A stretch of DNA of 60,530 nucleotides from CAZVCG01 sp964626265 (GTDB taxonomy: Bacteria > Pseudomonadota > Alphaproteobacteria > UBA9219), in assembly GCA_964626265.1 (NCBI GenBank), contig CAZVCG010000007.1:1-60530 (forward strand). Direction: 5' to 3'. Below are positions 42,756 to 51,525 of this stretch, piece by piece; position 1 is the first letter of the stretch, and each line of letters starts with the position of its first letter. Below the pieces are notes generated by a model that worked only from the letters and a program-made list of their open reading frames with translations, was not told the origin of the DNA and did no database searches. The position numbers were made by a program, and so were the translations under genes.

Positions 42756-43364
42756 ATGAGGTTATCGCTTGTTAAGCCTAACATCTTAGCGTTGCCGTCA
42801 TATATAGAGGCGCTACGTGAGGGAAAGTTTCGCCCCATGCAACTTTCCTTCGGTCATGCCTCACCCGAGGGAATTGAAAAAGCACCGGAAAAATTTATAG
42901 CCCAAATCACATCAACGGACCCGTTCTGCCTGGAGATTGACGGTACAAAACGTTATGTCGAAAAGCATGAAGTGCTCTGGCTCGTCAATGAGGACAGGTT
43001 TATGGGTTCGTTCGCCTTACGTTACAAAGGCGACGAAGAAATCATCGAAAAGTTAAGTGGCCACGTTGGGTTTGCGATACGCCCAAATCTAACCGGACAT
43101 AGCATTGCACGCCACTCCGCACGATACATTTGGCAAGAAATATTAAAGCGCTTTCTTGCTCATGAATTATCAGAAATCATAGTGACTTGTTTGGAGAGTA
43201 ATCGCGTATCGAGGCGCTTGATAGAGGGATTCGGCGGCCATATGATAGCGGAAAACATGACATCAGTTACGGGAGAGCCATTGTGCATCTTTCGTGTCAG
43301 AATTATGGATGTCGCTCAATCGAGAATCTTCAGGAGTTTGCCAAACTCTCCCGCTCCCTGTTGA
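42756..43364 (+). CDS. GNAT-family acetyltransferase
   Basis: A 202-residue acetyl-CoA-dependent N-acetyltransferase. The GNAT fold is shown by VLWLVNEDRFMGSFALRYKG (near residue 69) and VGFAIRPNLTGHSIARHSAR (near 107), where the acetyl-CoA loop appears as RPNLTGHSIA instead of the usual RxxGxG/A. VTCLESNRVSRRLIEGFGG (near 146) completes motif B. The start is uncertain: ATG 42756 or GTG 42750, both without a strong SD. It lies about 29 bp after the precursor candidate, implying cotranscription, so a tailoring role on the peptide is plausible; an independent function is also possible. Confidence 0.85.
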   Translation: MRLSLVKPNILALPSYIEALREGKFRPMQLSFGHASPEGIEKAPEKFIAQITSTDPFCLEIDGTKRYVEKHEVLWLVNEDRFMGSFALRYKGDEEIIEKLSGHVGFAIRPNLTGHSIARHSARYIWQEILKRFLAHELSEIIVTCLESNRVSRRLIEGFGGHMIAENMTSVTGEPLCIFRVRIMDVAQSRIFRSLPNSPAPC

Positions 43365-43380
43365 ATCTACGTGAGTATTA

Positions 43381-44379
43381 TCAGCCCATCAGCATCTGCA
43401 TCAGCGCTTTTTGGGCGTGTTTTCGGTTCTCGGCCTGATCGACGACGATGGAGATCGGGCCGCGCAGCACGCCCGCCGTTACCTCGAAACCGGGATGCGC
43501 CGGAAGGCAGTGCATGAACAAGGCGTGGCCTGATGCGGCAGTCATCAAAGATTCATTGATCTGATACTGCTTGAAGGCCGCAATACGTTTTTCGGTTTCG
43601 CCTTCCTGACCGATAGATACCCATGTGTCTGTGTAAACCACATCGGCATCATGCACGGCGTCGAAGGGATCGTCCATGAGCGTCACACAATCGGCGGCGG
43701 CTTTGAGCGTTGCGTGATCGAGCGCATAGTCCGGCGGCGTGCATACTGTTACTTGAACGCCAAGCTTGACCGCGCCATGCACGAGCGAACGGCAGACATT
43801 ATTGCCGTCGCCGATGTAGGTGAGCTTCAAACCTTGAAGATCCGGCCCGAAGTATTCCGCTAGCGTCATGTAATCGCCCAAGGCCTGACAAGGGTGCATG
43901 AGGTTGCACATGCCATTGATAACGGGCGTTTCGCTGTGACTGGCCATTACCTCAAGCGTGGCATGATCATTTACCCGCGCGACGATGCCATCATAATAAC
44001 GTGACATGACCTTGATTTCATCCTGCAAATCAGCAAGAACGAAGTTGGATGTGCGCCAGTCTATATAACTAGGGTGGCCGCTCATTTCGACGATGCCGAG
44101 TTCAAACGAACACCGTGTGCGCGTCGATGTTTTTTGAAAAATCAGAGCCACCGCTTTGTCGCGTAAAACGGCGCAATAATCGTGTGGCCTGAGTTTCATC
44201 TCAATGGCGCGCTGGATGAGCTTAGTCAATTCATCGGACGATAAGCTTTCAAGCGAAAGAAAAAAACGAGGTTTGTTTGCGTGTGAAATATCATAGCGTT
44301 CATATGCCAGTTTGATGGCCCGAGTTTTGTTAGGTTCTTTCGTTTTGGGAGAGTTATTTTGTTGAGGTTGCGTAAGCAT
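43381..44379 (-). CDS. argF: ornithine carbamoyltransferase
   Basis: Joins carbamoyl phosphate and ornithine to give citrulline in arginine synthesis. 332 residues. The carbamoyl-phosphate site FQKTSTRTRCSFELG (near residue 84) and the HPCQALGDYMTLAEY segment (near 161) are intact. So are GDGNNVCRSL (near 189) and the ornithine-loop HCLPAHPGFEV (near 293). I place the start at ATG 44379, because AAGGAG lies 8 bases upstream; a GTG at 44388 overlaps that SD. About 30 polar N-terminal residues precede the normal start of the fold. It converges with the GNAT gene. Confidence 0.97.
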   Translation of the reverse strand: MLTQPQQNNSPKTKEPNKTRAIKLAYERYDISHANKPRFFLSLESLSSDELTKLIQRAIEMKLRPHDYCAVLRDKAVALIFQKTSTRTRCSFELGIVEMSGHPSYIDWRTSNFVLADLQDEIKVMSRYYDGIVARVNDHATLEVMASHSETPVINGMCNLMHPCQALGDYMTLAEYFGPDLQGLKLTYIGDGNNVCRSLVHGAVKLGVQVTVCTPPDYALDHATLKAAADCVTLMDDPFDAVHDADVVYTDTWVSIGQEGETEKRIAAFKQYQINESLMTAASGHALFMHCLPAHPGFEVTAGVLRGPISIVVDQAENRKHAQKALMQMLMG

Positions 44380-44628
44380 AAGACGCACTCCTTCGTTTTC
44401 CGGCCCTGTGATTTTGCCGGAAGGATTAACATGTTGATTAAAAACAGCTCTGCAACGCTTTAAAACGCGTTATTGTCAGAATTGCCGATGGTATTTGGGT
44501 AAACGGATGTGTGCGCCTAAGGGGCGCGTCGCAGACGGAGAGAAATGATGCGCGACAAAGTGTCCATAGTGGAAGGATAATACGCGAATATTGGGCAAAA
44601 TCAACAAAATCAATCTGGAATATTTACT

Positions 44629-46335
44629 TCACGTCACCACGCCAGCCGACTCCGCAACGCGCTGAACGGCGACCCAGTTCTGGCGTCCGGTTTGAAAGTT
44701 GAGGCTTCCGGCGAGGCCGAGGGCTTCCATTGTTTTAATGTACGTCGCGCGCAGTTCGTTCGGAAGATGAGCGGGTAGGGGGCGTTCGCTGCGCAAAATG
44801 AGATCGAGTTGCTTTTTCTGTGAAAGGCCGTCGACTTGCATCAGACCGAGGCGAGTCATGTTCATCGTGACGATGAAGCGCGTCTGCGGCGAAACGGGAT
44901 AGCCCGCGCCCGTTTGCTTGCGGTCGCGGTCGCGGCGCACGTATAGATGCATCATTTGAAAGTTTTGACCGTCATAGAGTGGTATGGGCCACGAGCGCCA
45001 TTGACCGACGACGGGATCACGCGCCGTGCCCATGGCTTGCTGCATTTCTTCGACAAGTTTGCTGACAAGTTCAAGCCTATTGGCTTTCGTAAGGCGGTTT
45101 GTGACATCATCGCCAAGCCAGCCTTTAACGCCTTGTTGGTTTAGCGCGTTGAAGAGAAACAAGAGAGTGGCAGGCAATTGAGCGTTTGGTTGGGGAATGA
45201 CGGATTGCATAAGCTGGCGAGCCAGTTGCGGCTGGATTTCCGCAAGGGCGGCCATGAGTTTGTGCAGGGACGGAGCTTCGTAACCTTTTAAGGCCGGAAG
45301 CGCGGTTTCTTGTTCGGTTTTCGGGGCGAGAAGCGTGATGCGCAGTTTGGAGCCGACAGGCGCGTCGCTGACCTCGCGGATATAAAGAGTCTTGTTATCA
45401 GCGTTGATCACTAGCTGACCGTCCGGGCCTTTGCCGACGACGGTGGCGACGGTTTGGTCGGGCGAGTCAGGCGGCGGAATGGCTTTGCCGGGCTGGAGGA
45501 AAGAGTCGATGCGGATATGCCATTCCGCGCCGGGCTTTAAAGATGCCACCGTCGCTTGCGAAGAAGACTCGAATGGCGCGGAAACCGATGTGAACGATTT
45601 TACCGCGGCAGGTTCGGCATCCGTATCGTGAATGAAGTTTTTTATGGCGTCCGCCAGCGTTGAGACGGCCGGCGTTTTCAGAAAATCGCCGAGCAAGGAA
45701 AGTTTGAGGGGAGTTCCGAGCATGTTGCTCAGTCCCGTGATGCTGCTGCTTGATGATGTTTTGGCAAGGACTTCGCCTGCCAGTCCAGCCGTTCCTAGTT
45801 GCGACAACGCTTCGGCCCCGAGCGAAGCGGCAAAAGCGTTGCCGATACCGTTGGGGAGTACAGTTGCCGTTACGATTTTCCCCAACGTCAGCGCTGGGTG
45901 AAGCGGGTTTACGTTTTGCCCGGCGTTCAGATTTCCCAATTGGGGTGTTGAGGTGGCGGACAGCGCGCTGGCGAGGGAGGGCAGGGAGGCCGATGCCTGC
46001 GTGGGCGGGTTGCCGGGCTGGATCGTAAGGCCGATGGGTTTCTGGTTTTGGATGAACGGCGTGACCCAGTCTTTCAACGAGCCAGGCGCGGCATCTGGCG
46101 GTTTGATGAGCTGGAGGAGGAGGTCGCCCGCCGACGTGCGCATCGACACGAAACCGTTATCGGTGACGGCGAGGGGAACGCCGTTGATCTGTACGGGACG
46201 CGTCAGCGCGGCGAACTTGTCAGGTAGGCTTTGAATGGTGGCCGTAAGGACGACTGGCTCGTCCGGCGCGGTGACCGCTTGAAGCATCGCAGCGACCGAA
46301 GCCGGATTTGGAGGCAGGGGAGGGATGTTTGCCAC
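44629..46335 (-). CDS. FliK-like flagellar hook-length control protein
   Basis: A 568-residue protein at the end of the flagellar operon. The N-terminal and middle parts are rich in Ala, Pro, Ser and Thr, the low-complexity makeup typical of FliK ruler regions. The C-terminal 130 residues are more conserved, with TRFIVTMNMTRLGLMQVDGL (near 487) and ERPLPAHLPNELRATY (near 522), resembling the FliK C-terminal substrate-switch domain. FliK is poorly conserved and the gene may have other names in related genomes, so the call leans on context. It lies 21 bp after flhG. Confidence 0.7.
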   Translation of the reverse strand: MANIPPLPPNPASVAAMLQAVTAPDEPVVLTATIQSLPDKFAALTRPVQINGVPLAVTDNGFVSMRTSAGDLLLQLIKPPDAAPGSLKDWVTPFIQNQKPIGLTIQPGNPPTQASASLPSLASALSATSTPQLGNLNAGQNVNPLHPALTLGKIVTATVLPNGIGNAFAASLGAEALSQLGTAGLAGEVLAKTSSSSSITGLSNMLGTPLKLSLLGDFLKTPAVSTLADAIKNFIHDTDAEPAAVKSFTSVSAPFESSSQATVASLKPGAEWHIRIDSFLQPGKAIPPPDSPDQTVATVVGKGPDGQLVINADNKTLYIREVSDAPVGSKLRITLLAPKTEQETALPALKGYEAPSLHKLMAALAEIQPQLARQLMQSVIPQPNAQLPATLLFLFNALNQQGVKGWLGDDVTNRLTKANRLELVSKLVEEMQQAMGTARDPVVGQWRSWPIPLYDGQNFQMMHLYVRRDRDRKQTGAGYPVSPQTRFIVTMNMTRLGLMQVDGLSQKKQLDLILRSERPLPAHLPNELRATYIKTMEALGLAGSLNFQTGRQNWVAVQRVAESAGVVT

Positions 46336-46356
46336 GGTGGACCCCCCTGCCCTATC

Positions 46357-47157
46357 CTAATTGTTAAGAATTGTGCCTGCGATATTTTCGACATCGCGGG
46401 CGGCGTCGCTGACCGGAGAGCGCGTGAGCAAAGGCGTTTGCGTACGTATCGCTTCGCGCACTTTTACGTCGCGCCGGATAATTCCGGCCAAAGTTGGCGT
46501 CATGCGCAGAAAGCCGGAGCAGACTTTGCTGAGCGTGTCATAGGTCTTGCGCCCTTCGCTCGTGCTTTGGGCGAGGTTGACCACAACGCGCAGATCAGCG
46601 AGCGGGTTGGAGGCATGGGTTAGCTTGATATAGGCATAGGCGTCGGTGAGCGAGGTCGGCTCGTCCGTAACGACGACATAGGTAATGGCGGCGGGGCCGG
46701 CCATCTGGCGCACGGCCCGGTCGACGCCAGCCCCCAAATCAACCACGACGAAATCATAGCGCGTGGCGAGATCCATCAAGTCGTTGCGCAGATCGTTCAG
46801 TTTTTGAGAGGACAGCGTGGCGAGGTTGCCGGAACCGGAACGTCCGGGAAGAATGTCGAAACCGCCTTCGGGATATTTCGTGACGGCTTCGCGCAGTGAT
46901 ATTTGGCCGTCGATGACGTTGCCGAGGTCTTTTTTTGGCGTGAGGCCAAGTTGAATATCGACGTTCGCCAAGCCCAAGTCCCCGTCGAACAGCAACACGC
47001 GCGCGCCGCGCTTGGCCAAGGCTTGGCAAAGCGTGATGGCGAACCACGTTTTGCCGACGCCGCCTTTGCCGGAGGCTATGGCCATCATGTTCGGGCAACG
47101 CAACGCTGCCAATGGATTGCTGGCTTGGTCGGTTCTGAGCGGGATGGGATTGGTCAT
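46357..47157 (-). CDS. flhG: MinD-like flagellar number regulator FlhG
   Basis: A 266-residue ParA/MinD-family ATPase that limits flagellar number and acts on FlhF. Deviant Walker A MAIASGKGGVGKTWFA (residues 25-40), Walker A' LLFDGDLGLANVDIQLGL (near 55) and the switch VVVDLGAGVDRAVR (near 137) are present. It lies immediately after flhF (12 bp), as in most polar flagellates. A C-terminal amphipathic membrane-targeting helix is not obvious. Confidence 0.93.
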   Translation of the reverse strand: MTNPIPLRTDQASNPLAALRCPNMMAIASGKGGVGKTWFAITLCQALAKRGARVLLFDGDLGLANVDIQLGLTPKKDLGNVIDGQISLREAVTKYPEGGFDILPGRSGSGNLATLSSQKLNDLRNDLMDLATRYDFVVVDLGAGVDRAVRQMAGPAAITYVVVTDEPTSLTDAYAYIKLTHASNPLADLRVVVNLAQSTSEGRKTYDTLSKVCSGFLRMTPTLAGIIRRDVKVREAIRTQTPLLTRSPVSDAARDVENIAGTILNN

Positions 47158-47169
47158 GGGCGCTCCGTT

Positions 47170-48153
47170 CTAATTACCGTGCGTTCCAGTGGCTTGGTTC
47201 TCGACCTGTAGGCTAGCCGGAAGGATGAGTTTTGCCAACGCAATTGGATTGAAGGGCTGAGGAGCCTCGGTGGCTTTGTTCGTCGCGCTAAAGTTCGCGA
47301 GCGGAAGGCGCGATTCAAACGCCGTGCGCAACATATTGCCGAGGCGGCGCGTGATATCGAGGCGCGTGAGAAGCATCCGCGTCGCGCCGAGCGAACGGAA
47401 TTCATGAGCCATGTCAATGGCTTCGAAGGCGTCCATGTTGGCGGGAAGGACAAGAACGGCTTCGCCGCAAACGTCGACTATGGGGCGCAGCAATTGGCGG
47501 TCGGAGTCGCGGAAGGGGTTCCGTCCGGCGGTATCGACGATGACGAAGGCATTAGAGGGCTGAAGCTTGATGACTTCGCGCAGCGACGCGGCGTCTTCGA
47601 TTTCGACAAGATCGCGTTTTAACAGTCTTGTGAACGCGGCGAGCTGTTCGATGCCGCCTGCGCGTTCGGTGTCGGTGCTGATGACCGTGACGTGTTTCTT
47701 TGCGAGCGCGGCTTGAATGGCGAACTTGGCAGCGCACATCGTTTTGCCCGCTCCCGGAGGTCCGATCAGCATCAAAGGCTTGCCCGCGTTACGGTCTGCT
47801 ATGGGGTGGAACTGCATATGCGTGTTGAACGCCGAACCGAGGGCCATGACTGGATCGTCGTCGGCGAATTGCGTGGCGGCGGCCAGCAAGCGTTCGGCCA
47901 GCGCATTAGGAACTTGATGTTTAAGAAGCTCCTCGGCGATCAATTCAATGATGCGAGAGCAATTGCCGTCGATCTCTTGTTCAAGAAGCGTGGTGTCTTT
48001 TGCCTGAATGGAGTCTTCAATGGCCGCCGTGATTCGAACGCCGCCCGCTTCGTCATCGCGCGTGGCGATGATGATCGCGTCGTCGCCGAGCGCTTCGCGC
48101 ACGAGTCGCATCGCGTCGGGAACGGTGGGGCCAAAGAAGGATTTCAAGCGCAT
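47170..48153 (-). CDS. flhF: flagellar SRP-like GTPase FlhF
   Basis: A 327-residue SRP-family GTPase that places the flagellum, usually at the cell pole. N-terminus MRLKSFFGPTVPDAMRLVRE is typical. G1 is LMLIGPPGAGKTMCAAKF (near 128-145), then VISTDTERAGGIEQLAAF (near 157), DTAGRNPF (near 204) and LTRLDITRRLGNML (near 260). It is shorter than well-studied FlhF proteins because the segment between the N-terminus and the GTPase part is brief. I chose the ATG at 48153; a TTG six codons upstream keeps the frame open. No strong SD. Confidence 0.93.
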   Translation of the reverse strand: MRLKSFFGPTVPDAMRLVREALGDDAIIIATRDDEAGGVRITAAIEDSIQAKDTTLLEQEIDGNCSRIIELIAEELLKHQVPNALAERLLAAATQFADDDPVMALGSAFNTHMQFHPIADRNAGKPLMLIGPPGAGKTMCAAKFAIQAALAKKHVTVISTDTERAGGIEQLAAFTRLLKRDLVEIEDAASLREVIKLQPSNAFVIVDTAGRNPFRDSDRQLLRPIVDVCGEAVLVLPANMDAFEAIDMAHEFRSLGATRMLLTRLDITRRLGNMLRTAFESRLPLANFSATNKATEAPQPFNPIALAKLILPASLQVENQATGTHGN

Positions 48154-48263
48154 TGCTTTTACAATAATCAAAAGAGGAGGCGAATCAATTCCTTCGCCAA
48201 CATCTTGAGGACTGTATAAGGGCTTGTAAATGAGTGCAAATCGTATCTATCTGGCTCAGACGA

Positions 48264-49283
48264 TCATTTGCCAAGCATCCGCCTGGCTATGCCGTCAAAA
48301 AAGCCATTTATGCGCTTGCTGAGCCAGTCAGGCCGTGGGCAATGGGGATTGTTGTAATCATCAATGGCTTGTCGGGTTTCGGCGAGCATGCGCCCCTGTT
48401 GGCTGCGGGGGGAATGGTTCTTGCTTAAGCCATCAAGGAATTCGACGGTAAGTGTCTCTAACGTTTTGGGACGTCGGTCGATGATGGTGCGAACAAAGTC
48501 GCACAAATTAACGGAAGCGTTGATCTCGTATTGTCCATATGCGGGATAAGGCGACCGTTCACAGGCTTTGTTGATGACCCTCATCAAAAGCATATCGTCA
48601 ACGGTGACGTTTTTGTTGGATATCCAAAGATTGAACATTTTAACGACGCTGTCGGAACCGGCGTGTTTCAGGATGATTTCGTCCAGTTTGACGCGCGGGA
48701 GCATTTCGCTAAATTCAAGGAGCACGTTATAGGCGGTGAAAGCTTCGTCGGGATATCGGTCTTTATAAAGCCTATTGAGCGTATAAAGCATTGCGCCGTA
48801 TCTGAGATCGTCCGTGTCGGCGCTTTCGCCGTTGGCCGCAAAGCGCTGCATTTCCTTGACAAGCTCGTCGTAACTTTCATTCGAATAAAAAGTCCATCCG
48901 GTATAATCATCACCGGCGCTTCTAAAGTCATCGTGCGCACGGAAGCCGGAACCCCCACGATGTGAGCGCGTGCCTTCATGCGTGAAAGGACGTTCTTTTG
49001 TGCCATCGCTCTTGTAATAGAAGTGAGTGCCGTTCCTTGTTGTTCTTTTGGGATTCCAGCCTTTATGCACGTTGTCATATTGCGATCTTTTTTGCGGGTC
49101 CCGTAACACTTCCCATGCTTCGGCGGCATCTCTAAAGCGTTTCGCAGCATTTGGATCATTCGGGTTGCGGTCGGGATGCGTCTTCAAGGCAAGAAGACGA
49201 AAAGCCTTTTTGATTTCTTCCGGATCGGCATCGCAAGCGACGCCCAATATGCGGTAATAGTCTTTGGTTAACGGTAAAGGCAT
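48264..49283 (-). CDS. J-domain protein inside the flagellar operon
   Basis: A 339-residue protein with an N-terminal J domain: DYYRILGVACDADPEEIKKA (residues 8-27), the essential HPD in LKTHPDRNP, and RFRDAAEAWEVLRDPQKRSQ. It lacks the Gly/Phe, zinc-finger and client-binding parts of DnaJ. The remainder (about 90-339) is a unique helical region of no family known to me, so it should recruit DnaK to a specific client. It lies between flhA and flhF; the 107-bp gap upstream has a -10-like TATAAT, so it may also be transcribed on its own. Confidence 0.9.
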   Translation of the reverse strand: MPLPLTKDYYRILGVACDADPEEIKKAFRLLALKTHPDRNPNDPNAAKRFRDAAEAWEVLRDPQKRSQYDNVHKGWNPKRTTRNGTHFYYKSDGTKERPFTHEGTRSHRGGSGFRAHDDFRSAGDDYTGWTFYSNESYDELVKEMQRFAANGESADTDDLRYGAMLYTLNRLYKDRYPDEAFTAYNVLLEFSEMLPRVKLDEIILKHAGSDSVVKMFNLWISNKNVTVDDMLLMRVINKACERSPYPAYGQYEINASVNLCDFVRTIIDRRPKTLETLTVEFLDGLSKNHSPRSQQGRMLAETRQAIDDYNNPHCPRPDWLSKRINGFFDGIARRMLGK

Positions 49284-49312
49284 AAAAAATAACCGATAAA
49301 AAACTAGTTCCT

Positions 49313-49318
49313 ATTATA
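49313..49318 (-). promoter_or_regulatory. -10 promoter candidate for the J-domain gene
   Basis: A perfect TATAAT on the minus strand about 30 bases before the J-domain start, inside a near-palindrome (CCTAT at 49310-49314, ATAGG at 49323-49327). The -35 region is weak. An internal promoter within the flagellar operon is possible. Confidence 0.35.
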
Positions 49319-49390
49319 CAATATAGGGGCGTGTCTTTTCGATAGCTTTAATGCTTTCAGATGTTATAAATATCTTTGTTTATCAATAAT

Positions 49391-51505
49391 TTATATCTGA
49401 CCTAAGGTTTTAATTCTGGCTTTGGCGAAAATTTCGTTCTGCGACAAGACGACCGTGGAGGGGCGGAAGCGTTCCATGATCGAGCGCACATAGGGGCGGA
49501 TGCCGGGACTGGTCAGCAGCACGGGGGACTCGCCCACAAGCGCATGGCGGTCGTAAGCTTGACGCACGGTTGTGATGAATTGCTGAAGCTTGGAGGGCGG
49601 CATGGCCAGGCGCCGGTCTTCGCCCTCTCCCGTCAGGGATTCCGCGAACGTCTGTTCCCATTCCGGCGAGAGGGTGAGTAGCGGGATATAGCCCAGTTCG
49701 TTCGTGGCCGAGCTTGAAATCTGGCGAGCAAGACGTGAGCGCACGTGTTCGGATATCGCGGCGAGGTTGCGCGTGACGGCGGCGGCCTCGGCCACGCCTT
49801 CCAGAATGGTTGGCAAGTCGCGGATCGACACGCGCTCGGCAAGCAGGTTTTGCAGGACGCGTTGCAGGCCGCTGAGAGCGATTTGGCCGGGGATGACGTC
49901 TGCGACGAGCTTTTGCTGATCCTTGCTGAGTTCGTCGAGCAGCTTTTGCGTTTCGGAATAGGACAGCAATTCAGCCATGTTGTCCTTGATCATCTCAGTG
50001 AGATGCGTCGTGATGACGGTCGGCGGATCGACGACGGTGTAGCCCTTGAAGAGAGCTTCTTCGCGGTACGTCGCGTCCACCCACATGGCGGCGAGCCCGA
50101 AGGTCGGCTCTTGCGTAGCTTCGCCGGGCAGGGCGATAGGCTCGCCACGCGGGTCCATGACAAGCAGCATGCCGGGACGTAGCTCGCCGCGCCCCGCCTC
50201 GATTTCCTTGATGCGAATGATATAGGTGTTCGGCGGGAGCTGGAGATTGTCCTGAATGCGGACAGGCGGCATGATAAAGCCCATGTCTCCGGCCAACTGG
50301 CGGCGCAGACCTTTGATCTGATCCGTCAGGCGTTGGCCTGCCTCGCTGTTGATAAGGCCCAGAAGGGCATAGCCGAGTTCAAGGCGCACGAGGTCGATGG
50401 AAAGAGACTTGGCGATAGGCTCCTCAGCGACGGGCGCGGGCTTGGCGGTGGCCGCCGCTTCAACCCGAGCGGCATCCTCGATTTTCGTTTTTTGAGCGCG
50501 CGAAAGGCCGAACGCGCCATACCCCGCCACCCCGCCGAGGATGGCGAACGGCAGGAACGGCATACCGGGAATGACGGCCATCGTGAACATCATGGCCGAC
50601 GTGAGGCCTAGGGCGCTCGGGTAACCGCTGAGCTGGCTGAACAACGCCTTGTCCGTCGAGCCGCCGCCAACGCCCGTTTTCGACACGAGTAAACCGGCCG
50701 CTACGGAAACCAGCAAGGCGGGAATTTGCGTGACAAGGCCGTCGCCGACCGTCAGACGCACATAATGGTCAGCGGCTTCAAGTATAGGCATGTCGTGGCG
50801 GAACGCGCCGATGGTGATGCCGCCGATGATGTTTATGAATGTGATGACCAATCCGGCAATGGCGTCGCCGCGCACAAACTTGGCCGATCCGTCCATCGAA
50901 CCGAAGAAGTTGCTTTCGTCTTCCAGCTCTTTCCGCCGTATGCGCGCCTGCGTTTCGTCGATGAGGCCGGATGACAAATCGGCGTCAATGGCCATTTGCT
51001 TGCCGGGCATGGCGTCCAACGTGAAGCGCGCCGCCACTTCGGCGATACGGCCAGAACCCTTCGTGATGACGACGAAGTTCACTAAAGTCAAAATGCCGAA
51101 GACGATCACGCCGATGATGAAGTCGCCGCCCATGACCATGCTGGCAAAAGCGCGGACTACCTGGCCTGCCGCCTCCTCGCCTTCGTTCCCGCGCGTAAGG
51201 ATCAGACGCGTGGTGCTAAGGTTCAGCGAAAGCCTTATCAGCGTGGAGATGAGAAGAACGGTAGGAAATGAGCTGAAATCAAGAGGCTTGCCTATGAAAA
51301 GCACCGTCATCAAAATGACGACCGAAAACGTAATTGATATAGCAAGGCCCATATCGACCAGAATGGGCGGGATCGGGATGACCAGCACGCCCAGTATGAT
51401 CATCAAGCCAACGGCAAGCCAAATCTCGCCGCGCTTGAACAGGCCGTTAAGCATGTCGGCTGCCGATGCGTCGTCAGTTGAGGCTGTGGCGGTGGGTTCG
51501 GCCAT
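49391..51505 (-). CDS. flhA: flagellar export gate protein FlhA
   Basis: A 704-residue inner-membrane component of the flagellar type III export gate. The N-terminal half has about eight membrane helices (first at LAVGLMIILGVLVIPIPPIL). The conserved cytoplasmic loop has FVRGDAIAGLVITFINIIGG, and the FHIPEP-family signature region (RIAEVAARFTLDAMPGKQMA then LSSGLIDETQARIRRKELED) lies near residues 155-195. The C-terminal cytosolic domain, which binds chaperone-substrate complexes, extends from about 350 to 704. It lies 20 bp after flbD. Confidence 0.98.
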   Translation of the reverse strand: MAEPTATASTDDASAADMLNGLFKRGEIWLAVGLMIILGVLVIPIPPILVDMGLAISITFSVVILMTVLFIGKPLDFSSFPTVLLISTLIRLSLNLSTTRLILTRGNEGEEAAGQVVRAFASMVMGGDFIIGVIVFGILTLVNFVVITKGSGRIAEVAARFTLDAMPGKQMAIDADLSSGLIDETQARIRRKELEDESNFFGSMDGSAKFVRGDAIAGLVITFINIIGGITIGAFRHDMPILEAADHYVRLTVGDGLVTQIPALLVSVAAGLLVSKTGVGGGSTDKALFSQLSGYPSALGLTSAMMFTMAVIPGMPFLPFAILGGVAGYGAFGLSRAQKTKIEDAARVEAAATAKPAPVAEEPIAKSLSIDLVRLELGYALLGLINSEAGQRLTDQIKGLRRQLAGDMGFIMPPVRIQDNLQLPPNTYIIRIKEIEAGRGELRPGMLLVMDPRGEPIALPGEATQEPTFGLAAMWVDATYREEALFKGYTVVDPPTVITTHLTEMIKDNMAELLSYSETQKLLDELSKDQQKLVADVIPGQIALSGLQRVLQNLLAERVSIRDLPTILEGVAEAAAVTRNLAAISEHVRSRLARQISSSATNELGYIPLLTLSPEWEQTFAESLTGEGEDRRLAMPPSKLQQFITTVRQAYDRHALVGESPVLLTSPGIRPYVRSIMERFRPSTVVLSQNEIFAKARIKTLGQI

Positions 51506-51525
51506 GTGAGCCTTGGTTTCCTATA

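Noticed and set aside
44505..44535. GCGCC-TAAGG-GGCGC hairpin upstream of argF as a terminator
   Set aside because: No T-run follows on either strand.
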